Shown: positions 1 through 7,771 of the stretch, piece by piece | Layout of the letters: the number at the start of each line of letters is the position of its first letter | Position numbering within the stretch: position 1 is the first letter of the stretch | From: Gallionellaceae bacterium | GTDB lineage: Bacteria > Pseudomonadota > Gammaproteobacteria > Burkholderiales > Gallionellaceae | Direction of reading: 5' to 3' | Assembly (NCBI GenBank): GCA_003151655.1 | Contig: PLYB01000173.1 | Coordinates: 1-18,308 of the forward strand | Length of the DNA stretch: 18,308 nucleotides | Program-made: the position numbers and the translations under genes | The notes under the pieces: model-generated | The model's input: the letters and a program-made list of their open reading frames with translations, nothing else | What the model was told of the DNA's origin: nothing | Database searches by the model: none

Positions 1-176
1 ACCACCCAGATGTCGCCCAGCACTTCATATAGCATGCGTGCAGAGCGTCCGGTGCGGCGTTCATCGCGCAACGAATTGATGATTTCCCAAGCTTCGCTAC
101 CAAGAATGCGTATAACAATCTCGCGGTCGGAGAACGAAGTATAGTTGTAAGGAATTTCGCGCAAACGTGTATTCAT
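1..176 (-). CDS. N-terminus of FAD/FMN-binding oxidoreductase (DUF3683 type), partial
   Basis: Reading leftward from ATG at 176-174, 58 codons are visible before the window ends. The protein starts MNTRLREIPYNYTSFSDREI and continues through RRTGRSARML and EVLGDIWVV. This N-terminus matches, from memory, the very large (about 1,250-1,300 residue) betaproteobacterial FAD/FMN-containing dehydrogenases with an N-terminal DUF3683 domain, thought to be D-lactate or glycolate dehydrogenase-like flavoenzymes joined to an iron-sulfur module. Only the DUF3683 start is seen here; the FAD and iron-sulfur parts lie outside. An in-frame ATG at 188-186 would add four residues (MEHT). I prefer 176 because a GGA lies about 7 bases upstream, while nothing like a ribosome site precedes 188. 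The gene diverges from rpmE. Confidence 0.82.
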   Translation of the reverse strand, partial: MNTRLREIPYNYTSFSDREIVIRILGSEAWEIINSLRDERRTGRSARMLYEVLGDIWV

Positions 177-336
177 GGTGTGTTCCATTCACAGGCCGCG
201 CATTCTACCGCAATGCGTTGCGCACCTCGACCCCTATAGATATAAGGAGAACCTAAATAATCTATTAAATTGGACTGCAAAGTGACATTCCCTACTTTGT
301 AAAAGGGGACGTTAGCTGGATTATTTTGGATTTCGG

Positions 337-365
337 TTGCGTTGCGGGTGCCTTTCGTGGATAAT
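337..365 (+). promoter_or_regulatory. Predicted sigma70 promoter of rpmE
   Basis: TTGCGT (337-342) and GATAAT (360-365) are separated by exactly 17 bases and lie about 60 bases before the rpmE start. The match to consensus is good at -10 and fair at -35. No operator is obvious. Confidence 0.5.
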
Positions 366-425
366 TCGCGCCCTCATGCGTGCGTACTCCCTTGCCGCAC
401 CGATTATTGATGAAAGAACCTAAAC

Positions 426-653
426 ATGAAAACCGACATTCATCCAGCGTACAACGAGATTGCAGTTACATGCAGTTGCGGTAATAAATTTACTACTCGC
501 TCGACTCTAGCCAAGCCTTTGCACATCGAAGTTTGCTCCGAGTGCCATCCTTTCTACACCGGTACACAGAAGATCGTGGATACGGCAGGTCGTGTTGAGA
601 AATTCCGTCAAAAGTACAACAAAGGTACGACAAAGCCCGCAGTAGCGGCTTAA
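426..653 (+). CDS. rpmE: 50S ribosomal protein L31, zinc-binding form
   Basis: The product is 75 residues, normal for bacterial L31, a protein of the large subunit that helps bridge it to the small one. The N-terminus MKTDIHP is characteristic. The zinc ligands of the C+ type are present: Cys16 and Cys18 in CSCG, and Cys37 and Cys40 in CSEC, followed by HPFYTG. The presence of all four cysteines separates this from the zinc-free paralog YkgM/L31B. The gene stands alone, with its own promoter and terminator, as is usual. The A-rich stretch before the ATG (GAAAGAACCTAAAC) holds only a weak ribosome site. Confidence 0.97.
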   Translation: MKTDIHPAYNEIAVTCSCGNKFTTRSTLAKPLHIEVCSECHPFYTGTQKIVDTAGRVEKFRQKYNKGTTKPAVAA

Positions 654-673
654 GCACCTGTGTTGGCTTCGAG

Positions 674-705
674 AAAAGGCAGCGTTGGCTGCCTTTTTGT
701 TTTTG
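674..705 (+). terminator. Rho-independent terminator of rpmE
   Basis: A 10-base stem, AAAAGGCAGC (674-683) with GCTGCCTTTT (688-697), closes a GTTG loop and runs into a T-rich tail (TTTTTGTTTTTG). It lies 21 bases after the rpmE stop. This is a textbook intrinsic terminator. Confidence 0.93.
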
Positions 706-885
706 TAGTTACTTGATGCTCTGTTACCGTTATCTTAAGAGTAGCCAGCGCCCGTTCTTGATTGACAATTTGCATACATGTAGCCCACTGAAAGACCGGG
801 TTAATCTGCCTAATCTGCGGATAAGAAGAGGTTTTCGGGGGCATAATAACCAACCTGGGCAAATTCATTAATCTAAAATACAGAC

Positions 886-2526
886 ATGTATTCTTACCCC
901 TATCAAAAAGATCAGCTCATTTCGCCGACCAAAGCGTTGTCCTTGGGGTTGCTCTGCGCCGTCTGGTTGCTTACAGGATTGATCGGGCACGACCCGTGGA
1001 AGCCGGATGAGGCTTACAGCTTTGGCTTGGTTTATCACATTTTAAAGAGCGGTGACTGGCTGGTGCCAACGCTGGCGGGGGATGTGTTTCTGGAGCGCCC
1101 GCCGCTTTTCTATTGGACGGCGGCCATCTTCGCCAAGCTGTTCGCTTCGGCTCTTCCGTTGCATGACGGCGCACGTTTGGCCAGCGGTTTCTACATGGGG
1201 CTTACACTGTTATTCACCGGACTGTCCGGGCGCGAATTATTTGGCAAGAGCGCAGGCTGGGCATCCGTTCTCATGCTGATCGGAAGCATGGGCTTGTTGG
1301 TTCGTGCGCATTTACTCGTCACCGACATGGCGCTACTCACCGGATGCGCCATGATGATCTACGGCTATGTGCTGAGCCCCCGGCGCCACTTGTTGGCAGG
1401 CCTGTTTTTGGGAATGGGAGTCGGTATCGGCTTTCTCGCCAAAGGATTTATCGCACCAGTCTTTTTCTTGTTTATCAGCGCAACCTTAGTGTTCTTTCCT
1501 GCATGGAGAAGGCGCACTTTCTACATTTCTCTGCTCATTGCGGTATTGAGTGCATTGCCCTGGCTGACTATTTGGCCGACGCTCCTTTATTTGCATTCGC
1601 CCGAGCTATTTGTTGACTGGCTGTGGAGGTTAAACGTCGGACGCTGGTTTAATCATATTCACGACACTGCCCAATTAAGTACACTCTATTACGTGAGTAT
1701 TCTGCCTTGGTTCGCATGGCCGTCACTGCCGTTGGCGATTTGGGCAGTGTGGGAAGCACGAAAGAAAATGTGGCAGTCCGAGGAATTCCAATTGTTGATA
1801 GTTGGTTTCGTCGCAATGCTATTTACCTTGAGCCTGTCATCGACTATCGATGATCTATCGGCTTTGCCGCTGCTGTTGCCGTTAAGCTTGCTGGGTACCG
1901 CGTCTTTATTCACCTTGCGACGCGGGGCGGCGAATGCGTTGGACTGGTTCGGTATTATGACGTTTGCACTACTCGCCATTCTGCTGTGGTGGGGGTGGAC
2001 AGGATTGCTGGTCGATAGCCCGGCCAGAATCACGCAATTACTAAAAGATTATCGCCCCGGTTTTGAGCCTATCCTGCAAGTGAATCAATTCTGGATCGCC
2101 GTCACCGTTACCGTCCTGTGGATGGTATTGGTTTGGCGCGTCGGACGCTCCATTCGTCGCTCGGTAATCAATTGGGCTGCGGGTGTCACATTATTGTGGT
2201 TGCTGGCAGTGACTTTATGGATGCCGTGGTTGAACAGCGGCAAAAGTTACCGGCTCATGGTTACCAATTTTGTGCAGGCACTGCCCAAAAACTACAACTG
2301 CATATCTGCCATAGGGATTGGCGAAGGGCAGCGCGCGATGCTGCAATATTTTGGTGACATCACCGTCAGCGGACAACCGAATCCGGAATGCAATCTGATG
2401 CTGGTGCAGGGCAACTCCTCGTCACCGCCCAATGAAGATAAGATGCATTGGGCAAACATATGGGACGGGTCGCGCACCGGTGACAAGAACGAACGCTACT
2501 GGCTGTATCGCAGGGTGGGGAAGTAG
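886..2526 (+). CDS. ArnT/PMT-like integral membrane glycosyltransferase
   Basis: The product is a 546-residue polytopic protein of the GT-C fold, related to dolichyl-phosphate-mannose protein mannosyltransferases and to ArnT (GT39/GT83), which move a sugar from an undecaprenyl-phosphate carrier onto lipid A, glycan or protein at the periplasmic face. The first periplasmic loop carries the family signature: KPDEAYSFG (Asp41-Glu42, the proposed catalytic acid region), LKSGDWLVPTLAG, and LERPPLFYW at about 69-77, which corresponds to the EKPPLLYW motif of ArnT. About ten to twelve hydrophobic helices follow, with a hydrophilic C-terminal domain from about residue 455. The acceptor and donor cannot be told from sequence. 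No good ribosome site precedes the ATG. The gene follows rpmE after a terminator, so it probably has its own promoter, though I could not pick one with confidence. Confidence 0.85.
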   Translation: MYSYPYQKDQLISPTKALSLGLLCAVWLLTGLIGHDPWKPDEAYSFGLVYHILKSGDWLVPTLAGDVFLERPPLFYWTAAIFAKLFASALPLHDGARLASGFYMGLTLLFTGLSGRELFGKSAGWASVLMLIGSMGLLVRAHLLVTDMALLTGCAMMIYGYVLSPRRHLLAGLFLGMGVGIGFLAKGFIAPVFFLFISATLVFFPAWRRRTFYISLLIAVLSALPWLTIWPTLLYLHSPELFVDWLWRLNVGRWFNHIHDTAQLSTLYYVSILPWFAWPSLPLAIWAVWEARKKMWQSEEFQLLIVGFVAMLFTLSLSSTIDDLSALPLLLPLSLLGTASLFTLRRGAANALDWFGIMTFALLAILLWWGWTGLLVDSPARITQLLKDYRPGFEPILQVNQFWIAVTVTVLWMVLVWRVGRSIRRSVINWAAGVTLLWLLAVTLWMPWLNSGKSYRLMVTNFVQALPKNYNCISAIGIGEGQRAMLQYFGDITVSGQPNPECNLMLVQGNSSSPPNEDKMHWANIWDGSRTGDKNERYWLYRRVGK

Positions 2527-2605
2527 CTAAAGTTAAACTCAAACTCAATAAGCTGTCCTGCCCCTCCGGCTTTGCCGGAAGTATTTAACCCAGATCCATT
2601 AGGAC

Positions 2606-2651
2606 GTAGGTCGGACTTCAGCCCGACATGTCGGGTTGAAACCCGACCTAC
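2606..2651. repeat. 46-bp REP-like palindromic repeat
   Basis: The element is a near-perfect 23+23 palindrome starting GTAGGTCGG and ending CCGACCTAC, with ACATGT at the centre. 20 of 23 positions pair. It lies about 80 bases after the glycosyltransferase stop. It resembles the intergenic REP/BIME sequences scattered in many proteobacterial genomes and may stabilise or end the upstream transcript. There is no T tract, so I do not call a terminator. Confidence 0.75.
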
Positions 2652-2707
2652 ACACCTTGATTTTGTGAGCCCCCAGCGGCTAATGGGCAATCCGGGTTTA
2701 ACTCGTG

Positions 2708-2758
2708 TTGACCTGCCACCCTCTCTTTGCTACAATTTTCTACAAATGTAGCAAAGAG
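2708..2758 (+). promoter_or_regulatory. Promoter with overlapping inverted-repeat operator of the ParD-like/RelE-ParE module
   Basis: TTGACC (2708-2713) and TACAAT (2731-2736) are spaced by 17 bases, a strong sigma70 promoter. An 11-base perfect inverted repeat, CTCTTTGCTAC (2723-2733) with GTAGCAAAGAG (2748-2758), covers the -10 and the start region. Inside it CTACA recurs at 2730 and 2740, exactly 10 bases apart, and its complement lies at 2747-2751. This fits an operator for negative autoregulation by the antitoxin or the antitoxin-toxin complex, as is usual for type II modules. The right arm also supplies the AGAGGA ribosome site, so folding of the transcript could hide it. Confidence 0.7.
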
Positions 2759-2769
2759 GATAAAAACTT

Positions 2770-2997
2770 ATGAGTATGCCAGTCCGTATTGATGACGAGT
2801 TGTACGAACAAGCCAAGGTCGCCTCCAAGGGCGAGTGTCGCACCATTGCAGGCCAGCTTGAGTTCTGGGCAAAGGTTGGTAGGGCGGCACTGGACAATCC
2901 TGACCTCCCTATCGAATTTGTTCGTGAGTTGCTGATTGCCAGAACTGAGGATCGTGCGCACCTTAGCACTTTCGCGTCAGGCCAGTTCCGTGAGTAA
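2770..2997 (+). CDS. ParD-like antitoxin of a type II toxin-antitoxin system
   Basis: The 75-residue product begins MSMPVRIDDELYEQAKVAS and continues GECRTIAGQLEFWAKVGRAAL. This is the pattern of the ParD-like antitoxin family (Pfam ParD_like, from memory), a ribbon-helix-helix type DNA-binding N-terminus with a C-terminal tail that wraps the toxin. AGAGGA at 2755-2760 precedes the ATG by about 9 bases; a second ATG lies two codons in. The stop overlaps the toxin start, typical of coupled antitoxin-toxin pairs. It would bind the toxin and probably its own operator just upstream. Confidence 0.83.
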   Translation: MSMPVRIDDELYEQAKVASKGECRTIAGQLEFWAKVGRAALDNPDLPIEFVRELLIARTEDRAHLSTFASGQFRE

Positions 2998-3265
2998 AAT
3001 TCTTGTTCAGCAAACGAATGCATTTTTACGTGCGTACAAAAAGCTTCACAACAATCAGAAGGAAGAGGTTGACCAAGCGGTAGCAGATATTGTTTCTGAT
3101 CCTACCATTGGAGAGGCCAAGAAAGGTGATTTATCTGGCGTTTATGTTTACAAATTCGATTGCGTCAAGCAACAGTTTTTGTTGGCTTACGAATACGATC
3201 CCTTAACTCGGTTGTTGTTATTGGTTGGAACACATGAGAATTTTTACCGTAATTTGAAACGCTAA
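2990..3265 (+). CDS. RelE/ParE superfamily toxin
   Basis: I start this at GTG 2990, overlapping the antitoxin by 8 bases, which gives 91 residues beginning (M)SKILVQQTNAFLRAYKKL. An in-frame ATG at 2936 would add 18 residues lying deep in the antitoxin gene and not resembling the family. The core fits the RelE/ParE fold: an N-terminal helical hairpin (FLRAYKKLHNNQKEEVDQAV), then strands with GDLSGVYVYKF, FLLAYEYD and LLLLVGTHENFYRNLKR. The ending HENFYRNLKR is common in toxins paired with ParD-like antitoxins. Whether the target is mRNA on the ribosome (RelE) or gyrase (ParE) cannot be told from sequence. Confidence 0.83.
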   Translation: MSKILVQQTNAFLRAYKKLHNNQKEEVDQAVADIVSDPTIGEAKKGDLSGVYVYKFDCVKQQFLLAYEYDPLTRLLLLVGTHENFYRNLKR

Positions 3266-3388
3266 AAACTTTATTGCACGATGCCCATCCTTCATGCAAC
3301 CCCAAAAGCGGCTTAGTATGCAGAAGAGCCGCTCGTCAACAAATTGGAGCTATCCCTTGTCCCGAGGCGTATCGAAGCGATCCAATAA

Positions 3389-4342
3389 TCAGAGCCCTCC
3401 CTCATTCTGTAGCATTGTCGCCACCTGAACGGTCTTGTTACAACCGAGCTTGGCGAGAATGCTGGCAACGTGATTTCTTGCTGTGGCTGGTGTGATGGCA
3501 AGATGGCTGGCGATATCTTTGTGGCTTAAGCCTCTAGCCAGTTGCTTCGCCACCTCTAACTCACGTGCCGAGAGTTCATCCAGCAATCCTTTTTTTCGCA
3601 TCACCATCAGGTAAAGGCTGTCATTTTTTTGAGTAAAACTCGCCGCTACTGCTTTGCCGATAAATGAACCTTCCTTCATCCTGCGCATCGCTTCCGGCAC
3701 TTTGGGGCCATGCCAATCCGGATATTCGCTACGTATGAGTTCGACGAAGGCCGGACGTGCAAAATGCACCACACCTTCCCAATCCACAAGTGCCGCAGCC
3801 GGACTAAGCGGACATGAATCCCAATTGCTACTGGAAATGTGCTGTAACTGGTTCTCACGATAGGCATCCAGAAGATGTGGCACGGCACTTTCGAATAGCA
3901 ATCGTTCTTGTTCCGTAAAGTGCTCTTCGCCGCTGCGGTAGAGCGAAAGCACATGGTAGAGGCCAAGGTCGGTATCGTGCAGGTATATCGAAATTAACTG
4001 ATCAACATCGAAAGGTTTGTAAAAAAAATCGATGCCGGCTTCCTTGGTATTAAAGATTTGAGCGCGCCCAGCGTTGTTAGCCGCACGAGCCACGGACTCG
4101 ATCATCTTTGGATGGGACTTCGCCTTTTCAAATGCCGGATGCATCTCTGCGAGGGAAATCCGGAATAGATGAACATAATGCATTACCGCTGGCTCGGAAG
4201 GTATCCCTCCACCCCAGAAGCCGGTATCAAAACGAATCAACTCCTTCATTGCCTCGAAGGCATCATCCTGAAATGTCGCCTCTGGCGCTTCACGGCTCAG
4301 GCGTTGAAGCTCACGCAAGGTGTGCGATAAACGAAGAATCAT
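3389..4342 (-). CDS. LuxR-type transcriptional regulator A (GerE helix-turn-helix)
   Basis: I chose ATG 4342-4340, giving 317 residues (MILRLSHTLRELQRL), because GGGAGGGGG lies just upstream and the paralog at 7587 starts at the same residue with its own strong site. Residues about 1-165 form a uncharacterised sensor-like domain (FDTGFWGGGIPSEP, YHVLSLYRSGEE). Residues about 185-250 look PAS-like. Residues 253-313 are a GerE DNA-binding domain: LSARELEVAKQLARGLSHKD, then the recognition helix region TPATARNHVASILAKLGC. No receiver domain is seen, so it is not a standard response regulator, and the N-terminus does not clearly match acyl-homoserine-lactone binding domains. It starts 22 bases after the TonB receptor stop on the same strand, so it may be co-transcribed with it. 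It is about three-quarters identical by eye to the split regulator at 6623-7587. Confidence 0.88.
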   Translation of the reverse strand: MILRLSHTLRELQRLSREAPEATFQDDAFEAMKELIRFDTGFWGGGIPSEPAVMHYVHLFRISLAEMHPAFEKAKSHPKMIESVARAANNAGRAQIFNTKEAGIDFFYKPFDVDQLISIYLHDTDLGLYHVLSLYRSGEEHFTEQERLLFESAVPHLLDAYRENQLQHISSSNWDSCPLSPAAALVDWEGVVHFARPAFVELIRSEYPDWHGPKVPEAMRRMKEGSFIGKAVAASFTQKNDSLYLMVMRKKGLLDELSARELEVAKQLARGLSHKDIASHLAITPATARNHVASILAKLGCNKTVQVATMLQNEGGL

Positions 4343-4364
4343 TTCCCCCTCCCTAAGTGCTCTA

Positions 4365-6572
4365 TCAGTATTTATAACCAAGCTGAACGCCTATCGTTCG
4401 TGCAGGTGCGTAGTAGGCAAGATAGCCTAATCCCTGAGGGTCGAAAATCCCTGTGGTATAGGTTCTGTTCGTAATGTTTTTTACGAAGACAGTACCGTAT
4501 AGCCCGGCTTTGCCTGAATGTTCGTATGACAGTAGCGCATTCCACAGGGTTAACGCAGGATCGCTGGCATAGTCGTTTTTAAAGGGCGTGTAATAGATTA
4601 CCGACCGGTAACTCCCCTCGCCGCGTAGCGATACCGCACCGTTTGCTACCGGCCATTTGTATTGAGCGGCGATATTGGCTGTTGTGTCGGGTGCGCGCGA
4701 CAATGGGTTCCCGTTCAGATTTTGTGCACCCGCTGTGGGATACCTCGGGTCTATGGTAACGAAGTCCACGAACCGGGCGTTGAGAAATTGCAGGCCACCC
4801 GAAAGCTCGATACTGTCAGTCGGCTTCGCCACGACACTGGCTTCGATACCTTTGCTGACGGCTTTCGCCGCATTCCGTACTTCCGAATATAAACCACCCG
4901 ACAGTTGGTTCAGCACCAGAGACACTTGCATGTCGTTATATTGCGTATAGAAGGCCGCCAGATCCAAGTGCAGCCGGTCATCGAACATGTTGGACTTGAG
5001 ACCGGTTTCGTAGTTTATCGCCGTTTCAGGATTGAAGGCTGGCTGAATCGTTACGGTGTTATAGCCGCCGCTCTTGAAGCCCTCGGTAGCCGATGCATAA
5101 AGCATGTTGTTTTTGTCCAGCGAGTAATCGACCACAAACTTGGGTGTCACGGAAGACCACGTTTTCTTGTCGGTCATGCTTCCGGTGAGAATGTCATTGG
5201 CATACGTCTGGTCTTTCTCCAGATTTTTCGTCTCCGTACTGTAGCGTGCTCCCGCAGTCAGGCGCAAACCGTTCTCAAATGAATAGGTGCCTTGCCCGCC
5301 GGTACCCAGTGCATCTGTGGACACGGTCGCCACCGTGTTGGTGGTCATATTGAGGATCGGAAACGAGAAGTTGAACCCCGGAGCGTCCACGGTTTGATGG
5401 CTATACGACAACAGGCCTGTCCAGGCAAACGGGCTGTTATTGCTGGAAACCAAGGTGAAATCTTGGGAAAAGTAATTAGTAATCTCGGGTATCCCAATAC
5501 CAGTCGTCGGTGATCCCACGTTCATCAGTTGGATTTCTGTCCCATCCAGATCAGCAGACTTGATGTTGTAATCTGTTTTGTGGAAGGCCGTAATTGACGT
5601 AAGTTTTTTTGAACCCCAATCCCATTCGGCTTTAGCGTCGATACCTGTCTGAACCATACTTATATCAAGTTGGGTATTTTGCATGACCGTGCGGGGATCG
5701 CTGATTACTGTTGCACCGAAAGTAGTGAATAACGGATTTACCGCCGGATATAGCGGTTTCATTATCGGCTTGGCGTTGTCTTGGTAGTAATGCGCGTTGA
5801 CCGTTACGAGGAGCTCGTCGTTTGCTACGATCTCGAACGATCCGCGCAGCCCATCGACAACGCTGCTATTTCCCCAAACATTGAGCAGCACATTTTGAGT
5901 GTCCCCATCGTTCTGGTTATGCAGAAATGAAAAACGCCCGCTTACGGCCTCGGATAGCGGGCCGCTGACTGTACCGCGAACTATCTTTTGGTTGTAGCTG
6001 CCAGCCTGAACATCAAATTGCCCGGATGATTCCCAACTCGGCACCTTGGAGATTATGTTGATTGCCCCACCCGTAGCATTTCGACCATACAGGACACCTT
6101 GCGGGCCTTTCAAAACTTCGACGCGATCCACATCAATGAACTGCATCGCCGTACCGGACGATCTGCTCTGATAGACACCGTCAATATAGACCGGAACCGC
6201 ATCTTCAACTCCCGAGCCGACAATGTCAGTGCCGATACCCCGGATGTAGACTTGCGCCTGACCGGTAGACGCTTGAGTTATCGTCAATCCCGGAGCAAGC
6301 TGTTGCACAGCTACGATGGAAGTGATTTTAGATTTCTCAATATTCTCACCAGTCAGCGCCGTTATCGAAATTGGAACCTTCTGCAATGATTGAGGACGCT
6401 TTTCAGCAGTGACGGTGATCGATAAAGGAAGTGTATCCTCGTTAACAACTGCTTCGTTTGCCGATTTATCCTTCGCGATATTCAATTCAACTGAGGCAAA
6501 TGCCATGGAGCATATCCCGTGTGCAATACAACTAACCATGAACCAAAACTTAACTTTCGTAATGCATCTCAA
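4365..6572 (-). CDS. TonB-dependent outer-membrane receptor
   Basis: The 735-residue product has a signal peptide (MRCITKVKFW then a hydrophobic core, probable cleavage after SMAFA at about 27), a TonB-box-like SITVTAEKR at about 51-59, a plug domain (QVYIRGIGTDIVGSG, VPVYIDGVYQSRSSG, VDRVEVLKGPQGVLYGRNAT, GGAINIIS), and a 22-strand type barrel ending in YKY, with a terminal aromatic. Such receptors import siderophores, cobalamin, sugars or other scarce ligands using TonB-ExbBD energy. The ligand cannot be assigned. The start is TTG at 6572-6570: AGGGGG lies 5 bases upstream and this start includes the basic residues of the signal peptide. The in-frame ATG at 6539 would lose them. The gene lies between two paralogous LuxR genes, only 50 bases after one and 22 before the other, suggesting a single transcription unit and local control. 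Confidence 0.93.
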   Translation of the reverse strand: MRCITKVKFWFMVSCIAHGICSMAFASVELNIAKDKSANEAVVNEDTLPLSITVTAEKRPQSLQKVPISITALTGENIEKSKITSIVAVQQLAPGLTITQASTGQAQVYIRGIGTDIVGSGVEDAVPVYIDGVYQSRSSGTAMQFIDVDRVEVLKGPQGVLYGRNATGGAINIISKVPSWESSGQFDVQAGSYNQKIVRGTVSGPLSEAVSGRFSFLHNQNDGDTQNVLLNVWGNSSVVDGLRGSFEIVANDELLVTVNAHYYQDNAKPIMKPLYPAVNPLFTTFGATVISDPRTVMQNTQLDISMVQTGIDAKAEWDWGSKKLTSITAFHKTDYNIKSADLDGTEIQLMNVGSPTTGIGIPEITNYFSQDFTLVSSNNSPFAWTGLLSYSHQTVDAPGFNFSFPILNMTTNTVATVSTDALGTGGQGTYSFENGLRLTAGARYSTETKNLEKDQTYANDILTGSMTDKKTWSSVTPKFVVDYSLDKNNMLYASATEGFKSGGYNTVTIQPAFNPETAINYETGLKSNMFDDRLHLDLAAFYTQYNDMQVSLVLNQLSGGLYSEVRNAAKAVSKGIEASVVAKPTDSIELSGGLQFLNARFVDFVTIDPRYPTAGAQNLNGNPLSRAPDTTANIAAQYKWPVANGAVSLRGEGSYRSVIYYTPFKNDYASDPALTLWNALLSYEHSGKAGLYGTVFVKNITNRTYTTGIFDPQGLGYLAYYAPARTIGVQLGYKY

Positions 6573-6622
6573 TTCTGCCCCCTGATAAAAAATTAATAAC
6601 TTATGGTTTGAGCCTCTTGCAT

Positions 6623-7587
6623 TCAGAGCATTCCCTCATTCAGCAGCATTGTTGCCACCTGAGTTGTTTTATTGCAGCCAAGTTTTGCAAGAACTTTGGC
6701 AACATGGTTGCGGGCAGTTGCTGGTGCGATAGTAAGATTGCTGGCGATATCTTTGTGGCTTAAGCCGCGAGCCAATTGCTTCGCCACTTCCAATTCCCGT
6801 GCCGAGAGTTCATCCAACAATCCTTTTTTGCGTACTACCGCTAGGCAAAGTCCGTCATTTTGAGGCGAAAAACATATCGCTACTTCTTTGCCGATATAGG
6901 AATCTTCCTGCATTTTGCGCATAGATTCCGGCAAGAACGGGCCATGCCAATCCGGGCACTCGCGGCGCAAGAGTTCGACGAAGGCCGGGCGGGCAAAATG
7001 CACCACGCCTTCCCAATCTACTAGTGCGGTAGCCGTGTGTATGCGGGGGGGGGGGTAACTAAAGACGAACCTGATGCGGAAATGTGCCGCAGCTTGCTTT
7101 CACGATAGGCGTCCAGCAGGTGTGGCACGGCGCTTTCGAACAGCAGGCGTTCTTGTTCCGTAAAGCGTTCCTCACCGCTGCGGTAAAGAGAAAGTACATG
7201 GTAGAGACCAAGGTCAACATCTTGCAGGTATATCGAAACGATTTGGTCGACACCAAAAGGGGTATAAAAATCGTCTATTCCCCATTCTCTTACATCACTT
7301 ATTAGCGCACGACCAGCGTTGATGGCTTGATTGGAAATCCATGCGATATGTTTGGGACGGGATTTCACTTTTTCGAATGCCGCGTTCATCTCTGTGAGAG
7401 GCAGCCGGTATAGATGAACATAATGCATTACGGCTGGCTCGGAAGGTATCCCGCCTCCCCAGAAGCCGGTATCAAAACGAATCAACTCTTTCATCGCCTC
7501 GAAGGCATCATCCTGAAAGGTCGCCGCTGGCGCTTCACGGCTCAAGCGTTGAAGTTCACGCAAGGTGTGCGATAAACGAAGAATCAT
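6623..7587 (-). pseudogene. LuxR-type regulator B, split by a frameshift in a poly-C tract
   Basis: The gene starts at ATG 7587-7585 behind a very strong GGAGGAGG site and reads MILRLSHTLRELQRL like regulator A. In the sequence as given, translation runs 188 residues through the sensor half, enters ACC followed by three CCC codons, shifts to a PAYTRLPH ending and stops at TAG 7023-7021. The other half (ALVDWEGVVHFARP, then the complete GerE domain to 6623) is intact in a different frame. Changing the C11 run (7045-7055) to 12 or 9 restores one open frame of about 321 residues. Both halves look well preserved, with no other damage. So this is either a recent pseudogene, a phase-variable gene in its off state, or a homopolymer error. 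A downstream GTG at 7006 or 7003 with GGGAAGG before it could allow the DNA-binding half to be made separately. Confidence 0.85.
7045..7055 (-). repeat. Homopolymer tract of 11 C (coding strand) in regulator B
   Basis: Eleven G on the + strand form a simple repeat long enough to slip during replication. It lies in the linker between sensor and DNA-binding halves. The paralog has no such run at this place. Confidence 0.9.
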
Positions 7588-7771
7588 TATTTCTCCTCCT
7601 CCAAGGCTTGATGATTTCCGGCTGATTGTACTCGCCATAGTGCATTTGCATCATTGTTAATTTTGAACGCATTGTGGAATATGTCATCCGTGCGCCTAAT
7701 AAAAAATAAGCACTGGGAAAGAGCACTGAGCGCAACTCAAGCGCAGGCAAATTCAAACTAAGGGGAAAATA

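Noticed and set aside
766..786. TTGACA as -35 of the glycosyltransferase gene
   Set aside because: The hexamer is perfect but nothing like a -10 lies 16-18 bases downstream, so I did not call a promoter.
2565..2579. TCCGGC-TTT-GCCGGA hairpin after the glycosyltransferase gene
   Set aside because: The stem is short and has no T tract after it, so it does not qualify as a terminator.
2936..2989. Upstream ATG extension of the RelE/ParE toxin
   Set aside because: The extra 18 residues overlap the antitoxin gene and do not resemble the family; GTG 2990 gives the usual length and overlap.
3307..3333. AGCGGCT / AGCCGCT inverted repeat between the toxin and regulator A
   Set aside because: The 13-base loop and lack of a T run on either strand make termination unlikely; no better role is visible.
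4021..4028. Run of eight A in regulator A as a second possible slippage site
   Set aside because: The frame is intact here and A8 runs are common in coding DNA; there is no sign of switching.
4905..5282. 125-codon frame opposite the TonB receptor gene
   Set aside because: It lies wholly antisense to a well-supported gene, with no domain or ribosome site; it is a shadow.
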